The notes under the pieces were generated by a model that saw only the letters and a program-made list of their open reading frames with translations, had not been told where the DNA came from and ran no database searches. A stretch of 64,000 nt of DNA, taken from positions 1,364,001 through 1,428,000 of the forward strand of contig NZ_CP030033.1 of NCBI RefSeq assembly GCF_003611035.1. The letters run 5' to 3'. This stretch comes from Cryobacterium soli (GTDB taxonomy: Bacteria > Actinomycetota > Actinomycetes > Actinomycetales > Microbacteriaceae). The translations under genes were made by a program, and so were the position numbers. Each line of letters begins with the position of its first letter. The stretch's first letter is position 1. Of the stretch, positions 24,704-34,293 are shown piece after piece.

Positions 24704-27559
24704 CTAACCTCTGGGCTTTTCCTTCAATTCGATCGTCTCGATCTCATCGCCGATCTGGATGTCATTGAACTTACCAAGCCCAATACCAGCCTCGAAGTCC
24801 GTGCGGACCTCGGTGACGTCATCCTTGAAGCGACGCAGCGACTCGATGGCCAGGTTGTCGCCCACGACGATGCCGTCGCGGATGACCCGTGCCTTGGCGT
24901 TTCGCGTGATCGTTCCCGACCGCACGATGACACCGGCGACGTTTCCGAACTTCGAGGAGCTGAAGACCTCGCGGATCTCGGCGATACCACTCTGTACTTC
25001 TTCGAACTCGGGCTTGAGCATTCCGGTGAGGGAAGACTCGATGTCCTCGAGCGCGTTGTAGATGACGGAGTAGAAACGCACGTCCACGCCTTCACGAGCC
25101 GCACGTTCGCGCGCCTTCGTGTCGGGGCGAACGTTGAAGCCGATGATGATGGCGTTGTCGACGGTGGCGAGGTTGACGTCGCTCTCCGTGACAGCACCGA
25201 CACCGCGGTGGATGATGCGCAGCTGAACGGAGTCGTCGACCTCGATCTTGAGCAGCGACTCTTCCAGGGCCTCAACGGCACCGGACACGTCACCCTTGAT
25301 GATGAGGTTGAGCGATTCGACCTTGCCCTCTTCGAGTGCACGGGTGAAGTCCTCGAGGCTGATGCGCTTGCGGGCCTTGGCCAGCAGGGCGTTGCGCTCG
25401 GCGGCTTCACGCTTCTCGGCGATCTGACGCGCGGTGCGGTCTTCCTCGATGACGAGGAAGGTGTCACCGGCGCGGGGAACGCTCGAGAGGCCCTGCACCT
25501 GAACGGCACGGGACGGCACGGCTGCGAGGACGGGGTTGCCGTTCTCGTCGGCCATGGCACGAACGCGGCCGTAGGCGGTACCGGCGACGATCGAGTCACC
25601 GACGCGCAGGGTTCCCGATTGGATGAGCACGGTGGCAACTGCACCGCGACCCTTGTCGAGCTTGGCCTCGATGGCCACACCGCGGGCATCCTTGTTCGGG
25701 TTGGCGCGCATGTCGAGTCCGGCGTCTGCGGTGAGCAGGACGGCGTCGAGGATCTCCTGGATGCCGACCTTGTTCTTCGCCGACACGTCGACGAACATGA
25801 CGTCTCCGCCGTACTCTTCGGCGACGAGGCCGAATTCGGTGAGCTGCTGGCGCACCTTCTGCGGGTTCGCACCGGGCTTGTCGATCTTGTTCACTGCGAC
25901 CACGATCGGCACGTTGGCGGCCTGTGCGTGGTTGAGCGCCTCAATCGTCTGCGGCATGATGCCGTCATCGGCGGCGACCACGAGGATCGCGATGTCGGTG
26001 ACCTGCGCACCACGAGCACGCATGGCGGTGAACGCCTCGTGACCGGGGGTGTCGATGAAGGTGATGGCACGTTCGATGCCCTCGTGCTCGGTGACGACCT
26101 GGTAGGCACCGATGTGCTGGGTGATGCCACCGGCTTCGCCCGCAGCGACCTTGGCGTTACGGATGGCGTCGAGCAGCGCGGTCTTACCGTGGTCGACGTG
26201 ACCCATGACGGTGACGACGGGAGGACGGACCTCGAGCTCTTCGTCGGTCTCGTCGGCCAGCTCCTGGTCGATGTCGATGTCGAAGGCGAGCAGCAGTTCG
26301 CGGTCTTCGTCGTCGGGCGAGACCATCTGGATCTTGTAACCCAGCTCGCTGCCCAGCACGTCGAAGGTGGCCTCGTCGAGCGACTCGGTCGCCGTGGCCA
26401 TCTCACCGAGGTGGAACAGCACGGTCACCAGGTTGCCCGGGCTCGCGTCGATCTTGTCGGCGAAGTCCGTGATGGAGGCACCGCGGCGCAGACGCACCAC
26501 GGTTCCGCCGTCGCCACGGGGGACGCTGACGCCGCCCAGCGACGGGGCCTCGCGCAGCTCGAACTCGGCCCTCTTCGTCCGCTTGGACTTGCGAGCCTTG
26601 TTCTTGCCGCCACCGCGACCGAATGCACCAGCGGTTCCACCGCCGGGGCCACGGCCACGACCGCCGGCGCCGCCGCCACCGGCGGGGCGGGGCGGGCCGA
26701 AGCCGGGTGCGCCGGCAGGGGCGCCCGGACGGGTGAAGCCGGGGCGAGCGCCACCGGCGCCGCCCGGAGCGCCACCGGGGCGCTGGAAGCCACCCGGACG
26801 CTGGCCGAAGCCGGTCGGGCGGGGTGCCTGGCCGGGTCCACCGGGGCGCGGGGCGCCGGGGCGGGGTGCGGCAGGGCGGGGGATGTTGCTGGGCGAGGCG
26901 GAGGACGGCGGACGCTGTCCCATGCCCTGCGCGCTCGCGAACGGGTTGTTCCCCGGACGCGGGGTGGGGGTCTTGCCCATGCCCTGGTTGCTGGCGAAGG
27001 GGTTGTTGCCCGGGCGGGCGCCCGGACGCGGCACGGTTCCACCGGGCTTGGCGGCCGTGGCGGTCTCGCCGCCGGCGGTTGCCGCAGGGGTGGGAGCCGC
27101 GGGGGTGGCTTCGGTGCCCGCTGCTGCGGGTGCCTCGGCGGCGGCCTTCTCGGTCGCTGCGGCCTTCTCGGCTGCTGCGGCCTTCTCGGCGGCCTGAACC
27201 TGACGCTCGGCGACGGTCAGCGGCGCGGCCGGCATCGGCGGTGCATCCGCTGCGGGAGCCTCGACGACAGGTGCGGGCACCGGTGCGGCGGGGCGCGCCG
27301 GGCCCGGACGGACGCCGGGCTTGACGGTTGTGGCCGCGGCCGGCTTCGCGGCGGCAGGTGCCGCCGGGGTGGCAGCGGCGCCGCCGGTGGCGACCCCGTC
27401 GGCCTCGAGCGCGGCGCGGAGGCGCCGGGCGACGGGGGGTTCAACGCTACTGGACGGTCCCTTGACGAACTCGCCCATCTCTTTCAATTTAGCAAGGGCT
27501 ACCTTGCTGTCGACACCGAGCTCAGTTGCGATCTCGTGTACGCGTGGTTTCGCAGCCAC
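24704..27559 (-). CDS. infB: Translation initiation factor IF-2
   Basis: 951 residues from a GTG at 27559 ([15 protein letters not shown]), which has AGGAGA four nt upstream; an ATG at 27583 is in frame but has no such site. IF-2 is the GTPase that brings fMet-tRNA to the 30S P site. The N-terminal IF2N domain is followed by ~330 residues rich in Gly, Pro, Ala and Arg with two [11 protein letters not shown] repeats. The G domain then has [22 protein letters not shown] and NKIDK, and domains II-IV follow ([18 protein letters not shown]). The long low-complexity N-terminus is normal for actinobacteria. It is in the nusA-ylxR-infB run. Confidence 0.97.
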   Translation of the reverse strand: MAAKPRVHEIATELGVDSKVALAKLKEMGEFVKGPSSSVEPPVARRLRAALEADGVATGGAAATPAAPAAAKPAAATTVKPGVRPGPARPAAPVPAPVVEAPAADAPPMPAAPLTVAERQVQAAEKAAAAEKAAATEKAAAEAPAAAGTEATPAAPTPAATAGGETATAAKPGGTVPRPGARPGNNPFASNQGMGKTPTPRPGNNPFASAQGMGQRPPSSASPSNIPRPAAPRPGAPRPGGPGQAPRPTGFGQRPGGFQRPGGAPGGAGGARPGFTRPGAPAGAPGFGPPRPAGGGGAGGRGRGPGGGTAGAFGRGGGKNKARKSKRTKRAEFELREAPSLGGVSVPRGDGGTVVRLRRGASITDFADKIDASPGNLVTVLFHLGEMATATESLDEATFDVLGSELGYKIQMVSPDDEDRELLLAFDIDIDQELADETDEELEVRPPVVTVMGHVDHGKTALLDAIRNAKVAAGEAGGITQHIGAYQVVTEHEGIERAITFIDTPGHEAFTAMRARGAQVTDIAILVVAADDGIMPQTIEALNHAQAANVPIVVAVNKIDKPGANPQKVRQQLTEFGLVAEEYGGDVMFVDVSAKNKVGIQEILDAVLLTADAGLDMRANPNKDARGVAIEAKLDKGRGAVATVLIQSGTLRVGDSIVAGTAYGRVRAMADENGNPVLAAVPSRAVQVQGLSSVPRAGDTFLVIEEDRTARQIAEKREAAERNALLAKARKRISLEDFTRALEEGKVESLNLIIKGDVSGAVEALEESLLKIEVDDSVQLRIIHRGVGAVTESDVNLATVDNAIIIGFNVRPDTKARERAAREGVDVRFYSVIYNALEDIESSLTGMLKPEFEEVQSGIAEIREVFSSSKFGNVAGVIVRSGTITRNAKARVIRDGIVVGDNLAIESLRRFKDDVTEVRTDFEAGIGLGKFNDIQIGDEIETIELKEKPRG

Positions 27560-27635
27560 AATTCTCCTGTTCCGGGCCTGCACCCGGAAAGGGGCAGACC
27601 GTTAGTAACGGACGGTTCTCATTTCGAGCCGCTCA

Positions 27636-27893
27636 TTAGTTATCCATTAGCCAAGTCAGCCTGTTCTCTAGTTGTTTTGCGTCCAGGGGGCTGGTCACAC
27701 GCAGGGCACGCCCGAAAGCGCGCCGCTTGACGGCCTCCTGAAAGCACGCGATGGTGGGATGAATCCACGCACCGCGCCCAGGCAGGGTGGCGGTCTTATC
27801 GACCACCAGGAGCGAATTCTGGGCGACGACCCTCAGAAGTGAGGAGCGTGAGGCGCGCGAACGGCATCCAATGCACGTTCTAACGGGTTCCAT
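27636..27893 (-). CDS. YlxR family RNA-binding protein
   Basis: 85 residues. The YlxR/DUF448 family has a conserved N-terminal RTCIGCRxR motif (here RTCIGCRSRASRSSLLRVV) and a GRGAWIHP loop, both present. The fold is thought to bind nucleic acid, and members lie between nusA and infB. AGGGGG lies 5 nt before the ATG, and the gene begins 8 nt after the nusA stop. Confidence 0.92.
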   Translation of the reverse strand: MEPVRTCIGCRSRASRSSLLRVVAQNSLLVVDKTATLPGRGAWIHPTIACFQEAVKRRAFGRALRVTSPLDAKQLENRLTWLMDN

Positions 27894-27901
27894 CGTACCC
27901 C

Positions 27902-28912
27902 CTATTCGTCATCCTCCAGAATGCTGTCCGGCTGGATGTCGATTTTTGCGCCGGTCAGCTTGGCGGCGAGGCGGGCGTTCTGGCCCTCCTTGCCGATCGC
28001 GAGCGACAGCTGGTAGTCGGGCACGAGGGCCCGAACGGCCTTGATCGACTCGTCGATGACGTAGGCGCTGGTGACCTTGGCCGGCGACAGTGCGCTGGCC
28101 ACGAAGGTGGCCAGATCGGGCGAGTAGTCGACGATGTCGATCTTCTCGTTGTTGAGCTCCGCGGTCACCGCGCGCACGCGCTGGCCGAGCTCGCCGATGC
28201 AGGCACCCTTGGCGTTGACGCCGGGTTCGGTGGCGCGCACGGCGATCTTGGTGCGGTGGCCGGCCTCGCGGGCCAGCGACACGATCTCCACGACGCCACT
28301 GGCGATCTCGGGCACCTCGAGCGCGAACAACCGGCGCACGAGCGACGGGTGGGTGCGCGACACGGTGATCTGCGGGCCCTTCATGCCGCGGCCGACAGCC
28401 GTGACATACACCCGGATGCGCGAACCGTGCACGTAGCTTTCGCCGGGCACCTGCTCCTCGGGCGGCAGGATCGCTTCGATCGTGCCGAGGTCGACGTGGA
28501 TCATGCGGGGGTTGGGGCCCTGCTGGATGACGCCGGCGACGATCTCGCCTTCGCGGCCCTTGAATTCGCCCAGCACCGCGTCATCAGCGATGTCGCGAAG
28601 ACGCTGGTTGATGACCTGCTTGGCCGCGAATGCGGCAATTCGACCGAAGTCGTCGGGGTTGTCAACGGCTTCGCCGATGATGTTGCCCTCTTCGTCGTGC
28701 TCAGGAATGTAAATGTCGACGTGACCGGACTTGCGGTCGAGGACGACGCGAGCTCCGGGTTCTTCTTCCGCAGCCTGCTTCAGTGGCTCACCCTGGTGGG
28801 TGTGCTTGAGGTAGGCCGTCAAAATTGCTTGCTCGATGATCTGCACGAGTTCCTCGAAGGGAATCTCTTTCTCGCGCTCCATCAGCCGCAACACGCTGAG
28901 GTCGATGTCCAT
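27902..28912 (-). CDS. nusA: Transcription elongation/termination factor NusA
   Basis: 336 residues. NusA binds RNA polymerase and nascent RNA and modulates pausing, termination and antitermination. The N-terminal RNAP-binding domain (EIPFEELVQIIEQAILTAYL) is followed by the S1 domain, KH1 (KGPQITVSRTHPSLVRRLF, GACIGELGQRVRAV) and KH2 (SLAIGKEGQNARLAAKLTGAKIDI). It lacks the C-terminal acidic repeats of E. coli NusA, as usual in actinobacteria. A strong GAGGAGG site precedes the ATG. rimP, which usually lies directly upstream, is absent here; the upstream neighbour is divergent. Confidence 0.96.
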   Translation of the reverse strand: MDIDLSVLRLMEREKEIPFEELVQIIEQAILTAYLKHTHQGEPLKQAAEEEPGARVVLDRKSGHVDIYIPEHDEEGNIIGEAVDNPDDFGRIAAFAAKQVINQRLRDIADDAVLGEFKGREGEIVAGVIQQGPNPRMIHVDLGTIEAILPPEEQVPGESYVHGSRIRVYVTAVGRGMKGPQITVSRTHPSLVRRLFALEVPEIASGVVEIVSLAREAGHRTKIAVRATEPGVNAKGACIGELGQRVRAVTAELNNEKIDIVDYSPDLATFVASALSPAKVTSAYVIDESIKAVRALVPDYQLSLAIGKEGQNARLAAKLTGAKIDIQPDSILEDDE

Positions 28913-28970
28913 GGCCGGCCTCCTCTATTCAGATCTTGCCGCCGCGAAACCGCGCAGCGGGCTTCTCCCT

Positions 28971-28999
28971 ACGGTACCGGAATACCGGCGGCCCCGTCA
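28971..28999 (-). promoter_or_regulatory. Candidate nusA operon promoter
   Basis: On the minus strand TGACGG (28999-28994), a 17-nt spacer and TACCGT (28976-28971) form a -35/-10 pair about 60 nt upstream of the nusA start. Confidence 0.5.
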
Positions 29000-29063
29000 C
29001 CCGCCCGGTGCCGCCGGCGGGACTCACCAGGTGCGCTCGGGCGCTCGAAGCGGCCCGCGCGGG

Positions 29064-29069
29064 TACGAT
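29064..29069 (+). promoter_or_regulatory. -10 element (TACGAT), leaderless promoter of DUF1206 gene
   Basis: TACGAT ends six nt before the ATG at 29076. There is no Shine-Dalgarno sequence in between. Confidence 0.5.
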
Positions 29070-29075
29070 AACCCG

Positions 29076-29909
29076 ATGAATACTCGATCCTCCGCAGAGT
29101 CCGGCGCCCGATCGGCCGGACGTGCCGCCCAGAGTGCCGGAAACAACCCGCATCTGAAGACCCTGGCCAAGGTCGGTTACGCGGTCAACGGGCTGCTGCA
29201 CGGCCTGATCGGCGCCATCGCCATCAGCCTCGCCATCGGCGCCGGCGGGGAGAGCGCCGACCAGTCCGGCGCCCTCGGTCAGCTCGCGCAGTCCCCCGGC
29301 GGCATTTTTGTGATCTGGACCATCGTCGTCGGGCTGGCCGCCCTGGGCCTCTGGCAGGTTCTGCAGGCGTTCCTGGTGCAAGGCGGCGACCCCAAGAAGG
29401 TGTGGGCGAACCGCCTCAAGGAGATCGGGAAGGGTGTGGCCTACCTTTTCGTGGCCGGAACGGCCCTGACGGTGGCGCTGACGGGGTCTGCGGACTCGTC
29501 GGGCAGCACCTCGTCGGCCAGCGCATCCGTGCTCGCCCTGCCCGGCGGGCCGGTGCTGCTGATGATCGCCGGGCTGGCCGTTCTGGCCATCGGCGGATAC
29601 TTCGTCTACAAGGGGGTCGCTCAGAAGTTCACCGAGGACCTCGCCGTGCCCTCCGGCACCCTGGGCACCGTGACGGTGGGCCTGGGCGTCGCCGGGTACA
29701 TCGCCAAGGGAATCGCCGTGGGCGTTGTGGGCATCCTGGTGATGGTGGCCGGGTTCACCGTGGACCCGAGCGAGTCCACCGGGCTGGACGGCGCGCTGCG
29801 CTCGCTCGTGGAGCTGCCGTTCGGTGTCGCGATCCTGGTGCTGGTCGGGCTCGGCCTGATCGCCTACGGCGTGTACTGCTTCTTCCGGGCCCGGTTCGCC
29901 CGCCTCTAG
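29076..29909 (+). CDS. DUF1206 membrane protein
   Basis: 277 residues. It contains three repeats of a two-helix unit, the DUF1206 module, recognisable by KVGYAVNGLLHGLIGAIAI (residues ~31-50), EIGKGVAYLFVAGTALTVAL (~120) and GVAGYIAKGIAVGVVGILV (~205). The conserved GY/GR-xxKG-type motif starts each repeat. The protein is an integral membrane protein with six helices; function unknown. The ATG at 29076 is chosen because it lies exactly at a leaderless promoter. It is divergent from nusA and ends at a large bidirectional terminator. Confidence 0.88.
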   Translation: MNTRSSAESGARSAGRAAQSAGNNPHLKTLAKVGYAVNGLLHGLIGAIAISLAIGAGGESADQSGALGQLAQSPGGIFVIWTIVVGLAALGLWQVLQAFLVQGGDPKKVWANRLKEIGKGVAYLFVAGTALTVALTGSADSSGSTSSASASVLALPGGPVLLMIAGLAVLAIGGYFVYKGVAQKFTEDLAVPSGTLGTVTVGLGVAGYIAKGIAVGVVGILVMVAGFTVDPSESTGLDGALRSLVELPFGVAILVLVGLGLIAYGVYCFFRARFARL

Positions 29910-29920
29910 TTCGCCCCTGA

Positions 29921-29985
29921 CACGCGAAAGCGGTCATCCGGTTGCTTCAGCGTCGCTGAGGCAACCGTATGACCGCTTTCGTGTG
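29921..29985. terminator. Large bidirectional terminator between DUF1206 and proS
   Basis: Complementary blocks GAAAGCGGTCAT/ATGACCGCTTTC (29925-29936 and 29969-29980), CGGTTGC/GCAACCG (29939-29945 and 29961-29967) and TCAGC/GCTGA form one nearly continuous hairpin between two converging genes. No long T-run is seen. Confidence 0.75.
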
Positions 29986-29992
29986 TTGCCGG

Positions 29993-31774
29993 CTAGGCGA
30001 AGTGCGCGGCCAGCTCGGTCACGGCCACCTGGGTGCGCTCGCCCGAACGGCGGTCCCACAGCTCGACGATGCCATCGGCCGCTCCGCGACCCACGATCAC
30101 GATGGTGGGGATGCCGATCAGCTCGGCGTCGCCGAACTTGACGCCGGGCGACACCTTGCGGCGGTCGTCGTAGAGCACGTCGCGGCCGGAGGCCTCGAGC
30201 ATCGCGGTCACGGCCTCGCTGGTCTCGAAGACCACCTCGTCGCGGCCCGTGGCGATCACGTGCACGTCGAACGGGGCAACGGCCTCGGGCCAGATCAGGC
30301 CCTTGGCGTCGTTGTTCAGTTCGGCGATCACGGCCAGCGCGCGGGTGACGCCGATGCCGTATGAACCCATGGTGACGGTGACGAGCTTGCCGTTCTCGTC
30401 GAGCACCTTGAGCCCGAGCGACTCGGCGTACTTGCGGCCGAGCTGGAAGACGTGCCCGATCTCCATGCCGCGGGCCAGCTCCACCGGGCCTGAGCCGTCG
30501 GGGGCGGGGTCGCCCGCACGCACCTCTGCGGCTTCGACGGTGCCGTCGGCGACGAAGTCACGGCCGGCGACGAGGCCGAAGACGTGACGGCCGGCCTCGT
30601 TGGCGCCGGTGATCCACTCGGTGCCGTCGACCACGCGCGGGTCGACGAGATACCGGATGCCGGTGGCCGACTCCGCGCCCAGCATCGCGCCGGTAGCGGA
30701 CCACGGGCCGATGTAGCCCTTGACCAGGCCGGGGCGGCCGGGGATCTTGTCGAGCTTGGCGAAGTCACCGTCGTTCGCGGCCTCCACCTCGGCGGGAGCG
30801 AAGGCGACCTCGACGCGCTTGAGGTCGACCTCACGGTCGCCGGGCACACCGATCACGACGATCTCGCGGGTGCCGTCGGGCTGCACGAGCGCAAGGACCA
30901 CGTTCTTGAGCGTGTCGGCCGCGGTCCACTCGCGCCCGTCAGGGCGCGGGTGGTTGGCGTTGGCACTGTCCACCAGGGTCTGGATGGTGGGGGTGTCCGG
31001 GGTGTCGTGCACCTCGGCGGCCGGGAAGCCGGTGAAGTCGATCGACTCGGGTGCCAGGGTGCGGAATGCCTCCACGTTGGCCGCGTAGCCGCCGGCCGAA
31101 CGCACGAAGGTGTCTTCGCCGACCGGGGTGGGGTGCAGGAACTCTTCGCTCTTGGAGCCGCCCATGGCGCCGGCATCCGCCTGCACGACGACGTACTCGA
31201 GGCCGAGCCGGGTGAAGATGCGCTCGTAGGCATCTCGCTGGGCCTGGTAGCTCACGTCGAGGCCGGCATCCGTGTAGTCGAAGGAGTAGGCGTCCTTCAT
31301 GGTGAACTCGCGGCCGCGTAGCAGGCCGCCGCGGGAGCGGGCCTCGTCGCGGTACTTGTCCTGGATCTGGAAGATCGACAGGGGCAGGTCCTTGTAGCTG
31401 TTGTAGAGGTCCTTCACCATGAGGGTGAAGACCTCTTCGTGGGTGGGGGCCAGCAACAGGTCGCTGCCCTTGCGGTCCTGCAGGCGGAACAGGCCGTCGC
31501 CGTACTCGTCCCAGCGACCGGTGACCTCGTAGGGCTCGCGCGGCAGCAGGGCCGGGAAGTGCACCTCGAACGCGCCCGCCGCGGCCATCTCCTCGCGGAT
31601 GATGGTCTCGATCTTGGCCTTGACCTTGAGGCCCAGCGGCAGCCAGGCGAAGATGCCCGGCGCCTGACGACGGATGTAGCCGGCCCGCACAAGCAGGCGG
31701 TGGCTGGTGACCTCGGCATCAGAGGGGTCTTCGCGGAGGGTACGGAGAAAGTAGTTCGACATACGAATAGGCAC
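29993..31774 (-). CDS. proS: Prolyl-tRNA synthetase
   Basis: 593 residues. This is a class II aminoacyl-tRNA synthetase charging tRNA-Pro. The N-terminal catalytic core has motif 1 and 2 regions ([49 protein letters not shown]). The inserted editing (INS) domain, typical of bacterial-type ProRS, lies at about residues 225-405. Motif 3 is near [16 protein letters not shown], followed by the anticodon-binding domain. The GTG at 31774 ([13 protein letters not shown]) lies exactly six nt from TAAAGT on the minus strand, a leaderless pattern. Confidence 0.97.
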   Translation of the reverse strand: MPIRMSNYFLRTLREDPSDAEVTSHRLLVRAGYIRRQAPGIFAWLPLGLKVKAKIETIIREEMAAAGAFEVHFPALLPREPYEVTGRWDEYGDGLFRLQDRKGSDLLLAPTHEEVFTLMVKDLYNSYKDLPLSIFQIQDKYRDEARSRGGLLRGREFTMKDAYSFDYTDAGLDVSYQAQRDAYERIFTRLGLEYVVVQADAGAMGGSKSEEFLHPTPVGEDTFVRSAGGYAANVEAFRTLAPESIDFTGFPAAEVHDTPDTPTIQTLVDSANANHPRPDGREWTAADTLKNVVLALVQPDGTREIVVIGVPGDREVDLKRVEVAFAPAEVEAANDGDFAKLDKIPGRPGLVKGYIGPWSATGAMLGAESATGIRYLVDPRVVDGTEWITGANEAGRHVFGLVAGRDFVADGTVEAAEVRAGDPAPDGSGPVELARGMEIGHVFQLGRKYAESLGLKVLDENGKLVTVTMGSYGIGVTRALAVIAELNNDAKGLIWPEAVAPFDVHVIATGRDEVVFETSEAVTAMLEASGRDVLYDDRRKVSPGVKFGDAELIGIPTIVIVGRGAADGIVELWDRRSGERTQVAVTELAAHFA

Positions 31775-31780
31775 GCCCCT

Positions 31781-31786
31781 ACTTTA
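31781..31786 (-). promoter_or_regulatory. -10 element (TAAAGT), leaderless promoter of proS
   Basis: Minus-strand TAAAGT (31786-31781) ends six nt before the GTG at 31774. Confidence 0.5.
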
Positions 31787-31833
31787 CGGCGCGAGCAGGT
31801 CGCCCGTCTGCGCGGTCAGCTCACCGCCGCAGC

Positions 31834-31899
31834 AACTGTTACCCATGCGGACAATTGCGCCCGGCATATCGGACGCAATTGTCCGTTGCGGGAACAGTT
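31834..31899. repeat. Dispersed palindromic element, copy 1
   Basis: A 66-bp palindrome between proS and ispG: outer AACTGTT / AACAGTT with CCC/GGG, and an inner pair CGGACAATTGCG (31848-31859) / CGCAATTGTCCG (31874-31885) around CCGGCATATCGG. A second copy lies at 51026-51089. It has the look of a REP/BIME-like element and is not a typical terminator (no T-run). Confidence 0.85.
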
Positions 31900-31916
31900 A
31901 GCGGATGGCGGGAAGG

Positions 31917-33077
31917 TTAGCGGGAGCCGACCGTCACGACGGGGGCGCCGAGGGAGTCTTCACTGGGCGGCATCTCGGCGGCCATGCGGTTGGCCTCCTC
32001 GATCAGGGTCGCCACGATCTCGGACTCCGGAACGGTCTTGATGACCTCGCCGCGCACGAAGATCTGGCCCTTGCCGTTGCCGGAGGCCACACCGAGGTCG
32101 GCGTCGCGGGCCTCGCCGGGTCCGTTGACGACGCAGCCCATGACCGCGACGCGGAGCGGCACTGTCATGCCCTCGAGGCCGTCGGTGACGTCGTTGGCGA
32201 GCTTGTAGACGTCCACCTGGGCCCGGCCGCAGCTGGGGCAGGAGACGATCTCGAGCTTGCGCTCACGCAGGTTGAGCGACTGCAGGATCTGCAGGCCCAC
32301 CTTGATCTCCTCGGCGGGCGGGGCGGAGAGGGACACCCGGATGGTGTCGCCGATGCCCTCACCGAGCAGGATGCCGAACGCCGTGGCGCTCTTGATGGTG
32401 CCCTGGAAGGACGGGCCTGCCTCGGTCACGCCGAGGTGCAGGGGCCAGTCGCCACGTTCGGCGAGCAGCCGGTACGCCTTGACCATGATCACCGGGTCGT
32501 TGTGCTTGACCGAGATCTTGAAGTCGTGGAAGTCGTGCTCCTCGAACAGGCTGGCTTCCCAGACGGCGCTCTCGACGAGCGCCTCCGGGGTGGCCTTGCC
32601 GTACTTCTGCAGCAGGCTGGGCTCGAGGGAACCGGCGTTGACGCCGATGCGGATGGAGACGCCGGCAGCCTTGGCCGCGGCGGCGATCTTGCCCACCTGG
32701 TCGTCGAACTTGCGGATGTTGCCCGGGTTCACCCGCACGGCCGCGCACCCGGCATCGATGGCCTGGTACACGTAGCTCGGCTGGAAGTGGATGTCGGCGA
32801 TCACGGGGATCTGACTCTTCTTGGCGATGATCGGCAGCGCCTCGGCGTCGTCGCGGCTGGGCACGGCGACCCGCACGATGTCACAGCCGGAGGCGGTGAG
32901 CTCGGCGATCTGCTGCAGCGTCGCGTTGATGTTCGTCGTCGGTGTCGTTGTCATCGACTGCACGCTGACGCGAGCGTCACCGCCGACGAGGACCTTGCCG
33001 ACCTTGATCTGGCGGGACTTGCGTCGGGGAGCGAGGATTTCGGGGACTTTGGGCATACCCAGGTTTATTGCGGCCAC
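31917..33077 (-). CDS. ispG: 4-hydroxy-3-methylbut-2-enyl diphosphate synthase (IspG/GcpE)
   Basis: 386 residues. IspG makes HMBPP from MEcPP in the non-mevalonate isoprenoid pathway, using a [4Fe-4S] cluster. The N-terminal TIM barrel ([36 protein letters not shown]) and C-terminal Fe-S domain are both clear. The cluster cysteines are visible in CPSCGR near residue 285 and [10 protein letters not shown]. The start GTG at 33077 lies six nt from minus-strand TAAGCT. Dxr, another enzyme of this pathway, is at 40-41 kb on the same strand, and rseP lies between. Confidence 0.97.
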   Translation of the reverse strand: MAAINLGMPKVPEILAPRRKSRQIKVGKVLVGGDARVSVQSMTTTPTTNINATLQQIAELTASGCDIVRVAVPSRDDAEALPIIAKKSQIPVIADIHFQPSYVYQAIDAGCAAVRVNPGNIRKFDDQVGKIAAAAKAAGVSIRIGVNAGSLEPSLLQKYGKATPEALVESAVWEASLFEEHDFHDFKISVKHNDPVIMVKAYRLLAERGDWPLHLGVTEAGPSFQGTIKSATAFGILLGEGIGDTIRVSLSAPPAEEIKVGLQILQSLNLRERKLEIVSCPSCGRAQVDVYKLANDVTDGLEGMTVPLRVAVMGCVVNGPGEARDADLGVASGNGKGQIFVRGEVIKTVPESEIVATLIEEANRMAAEMPPSEDSLGAPVVTVGSR

Positions 33078-33083
33078 GAATGT

Positions 33084-33089
33084 AGCTTA
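33084..33089 (-). promoter_or_regulatory. -10 element (TAAGCT), leaderless promoter of ispG
   Basis: Minus-strand TAAGCT (33089-33084) ends six nt before the GTG at 33077. Confidence 0.5.
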
Positions 33090-33169
33090 CGCGTGCCTGG
33101 CTCAGATCCGCCTGAACGCCCAGCCGGGCCCGCCCGTCGGCGACGGCGGACGGGCCGGCCTACGCCTGG

Positions 33170-33508
33170 TCAGCCGGCTGGCGGTGAGCTGTCCCGGTTG
33201 GCGCGGAGCACCTCGAGCCGGGCGCGGTACTCGACCTCGTCGATGTCGCCCTGGGCGAATCGTTCGGCCAGCGTCTTCTCGGCGCTGCGCGCATCCGCCT
33301 GGCCGGCGCCATACGGGCCGTTCGGGTAGGCGTAGGGGCCCTGCCCGTTCCAGCCCCGGCGCCAGCGGCGGCCGAAGATGGCGAAGAGCGCCACCACCAC
33401 CACGATCCAGAACAGCGGGATCAGCAGGAACAGCCAACCGAATCCGCCGCCGCCCATGCCCCAGCCCGGGTGGGCGGCGAGCCCGGTGAGAACTGCAGTG
33501 GTCAGCAT
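33170..33508 (-). CDS. Small SHOCT-domain membrane protein
   Basis: 112 residues from the ATG at 33508, which has GGAG about seven nt upstream. An upstream in-frame start is less likely. A Gly-rich segment (HPGWGMGGGGFGW) leads into one membrane helix, LFLLIPLFWIVVVVALFAIF, then a basic/Tyr-Pro-rich linker. The C-terminus is a SHOCT domain: LAERFAQGDIDEVEYRARLEVL. SHOCT is a short helix-pair module found at the ends of membrane proteins; function unclear. It lies downstream of a two-component system and has a copy of that system's candidate operator in front. Confidence 0.82.
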   Translation of the reverse strand: MLTTAVLTGLAAHPGWGMGGGGFGWLFLLIPLFWIVVVVALFAIFGRRWRRGWNGQGPYAYPNGPYGAGQADARSAEKTLAERFAQGDIDEVEYRARLEVLRANRDSSPPAG

Positions 33509-33604
33509 GATGTCTCCATTCGTCGGGGGCTCTGGTGTGAACCGGTGCCTCCAGCGTGCCCACCGGGGGCAGCGGGCGAATCTGCCCGCAGGAGTCACCT
33601 GCCG

Positions 33605-33620
33605 TACACCCGCGGGAGCA
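33605..33620. promoter_or_regulatory. Second copy of the NarL-type operator candidate
   Basis: TACACCCGCGGGAGCA matches the perfect palindrome TACTCCCGTGGGAGTA (35667-35682) at 13 of 16 positions. It lies about 97 bp upstream of the SHOCT gene, just after the response regulator stop (minus strand). Confidence 0.4.
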
Positions 33621-33633
33621 CCCGGCGATGTCG

Positions 33634-34293
33634 TTACCGGCCGGGAGCGACCAGGCCTGCCTCATAGGCGGCGATGACCAGCTGTACCCGGTCGCGGGCG
33701 GCCAGCTTGCCCATGATCCGGGACACGTGGGTCTTCGCGGTCAGCGGGCTGAGGAACAGTCGCTGGCCGATCTCCGTGTTGGTCAGCCCCCGGCCGACGA
33801 GGCCGAGCACCTCCTTCTCCCGCTCGGTGAGCGCCCTGAGGGCACTGTCGTCCCGCGGCTCGGTCTGCCCTGACGCCATCCGGGCCAGCAGGCGCCGGGT
33901 GACGCTCGGCGAGAGCAGGCCCTCCCCCGCCGCAACGACCCGCACCGCGCGGATCAGCTCGGCCGGTTCGGTGTCCTTCACCAGGAACCCGCTCGCGCCG
34001 GCGCGGATGGCCCGCGCCACGTACTCGTCGAGTTCGAAGGTGGTGACGACCACGATCCGGGTGTTCCGGAGGTCTGCGTCGCGCACGATCTGTTCGGTGG
34101 CCCAGAGGCCGTCGCCGTCCGGCATGCGGATGTCCATCAGCACGACGTCTGGACGCAGCCGGGTCACCGCAGCCACGGCGTCGCGGCCGGTTCCGGCCTC
34201 TGCCACCACGTCGAGGTCGGGCTCGGACTCGAGCAGCGACCTGAACCCGGCGCGAATCAGCTGCTGGTCGTCGGCCACGACCACCCGGATCAT
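33634..34293 (-). CDS. NarL/FixJ-family response regulator
   Basis: 219 residues. The receiver domain (residues 1-115) has the acidic pair at 8-9 (VVADDQQL), the phosphoacceptor Asp54 in VVLMDIRMPDGDG, and a Lys in FLVKDT. The C-terminal LuxR-type HTH is LTEREKEVLGLVGRGLTNTEIGQRLFLSPLTAKTHVSRIM. Its start overlaps the sensor kinase stop (ATGA), so the pair is co-translated. It most likely binds the palindromes at 35667-35682 and 33605-33620. Confidence 0.93.
   Translation of the reverse strand: MIRVVVADDQQLIRAGFRSLLESEPDLDVVAEAGTGRDAVAAVTRLRPDVVLMDIRMPDGDGLWATEQIVRDADLRNTRIVVVTTFELDEYVARAIRAGASGFLVKDTEPAELIRAVRVVAAGEGLLSPSVTRRLLARMASGQTEPRDDSALRALTEREKEVLGLVGRGLTNTEIGQRLFLSPLTAKTHVSRIMGKLAARDRVQLVIAAYEAGLVAPGR

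Noticed and set aside
26880..27200. Repetitive GC-rich sequence that looks like a tandem repeat
   Set aside because: It is the Gly/Pro/Ala/Arg-rich N-terminal linker of IF-2, which is normally repetitive in actinobacteria.
25208..27730. 840-residue plus-strand frame across infB
   Set aside because: Antisense shadow of infB; it shows no family motifs and ends in Gly/Arg low-complexity translation of the IF-2 linker.
33572..33589. GCGGGC-GAATCT-GCCCGC inverted repeat upstream of the SHOCT gene
   Set aside because: Six-base GC-only arms are common in DNA of this composition; the nearby 33605-33620 site is more specific.
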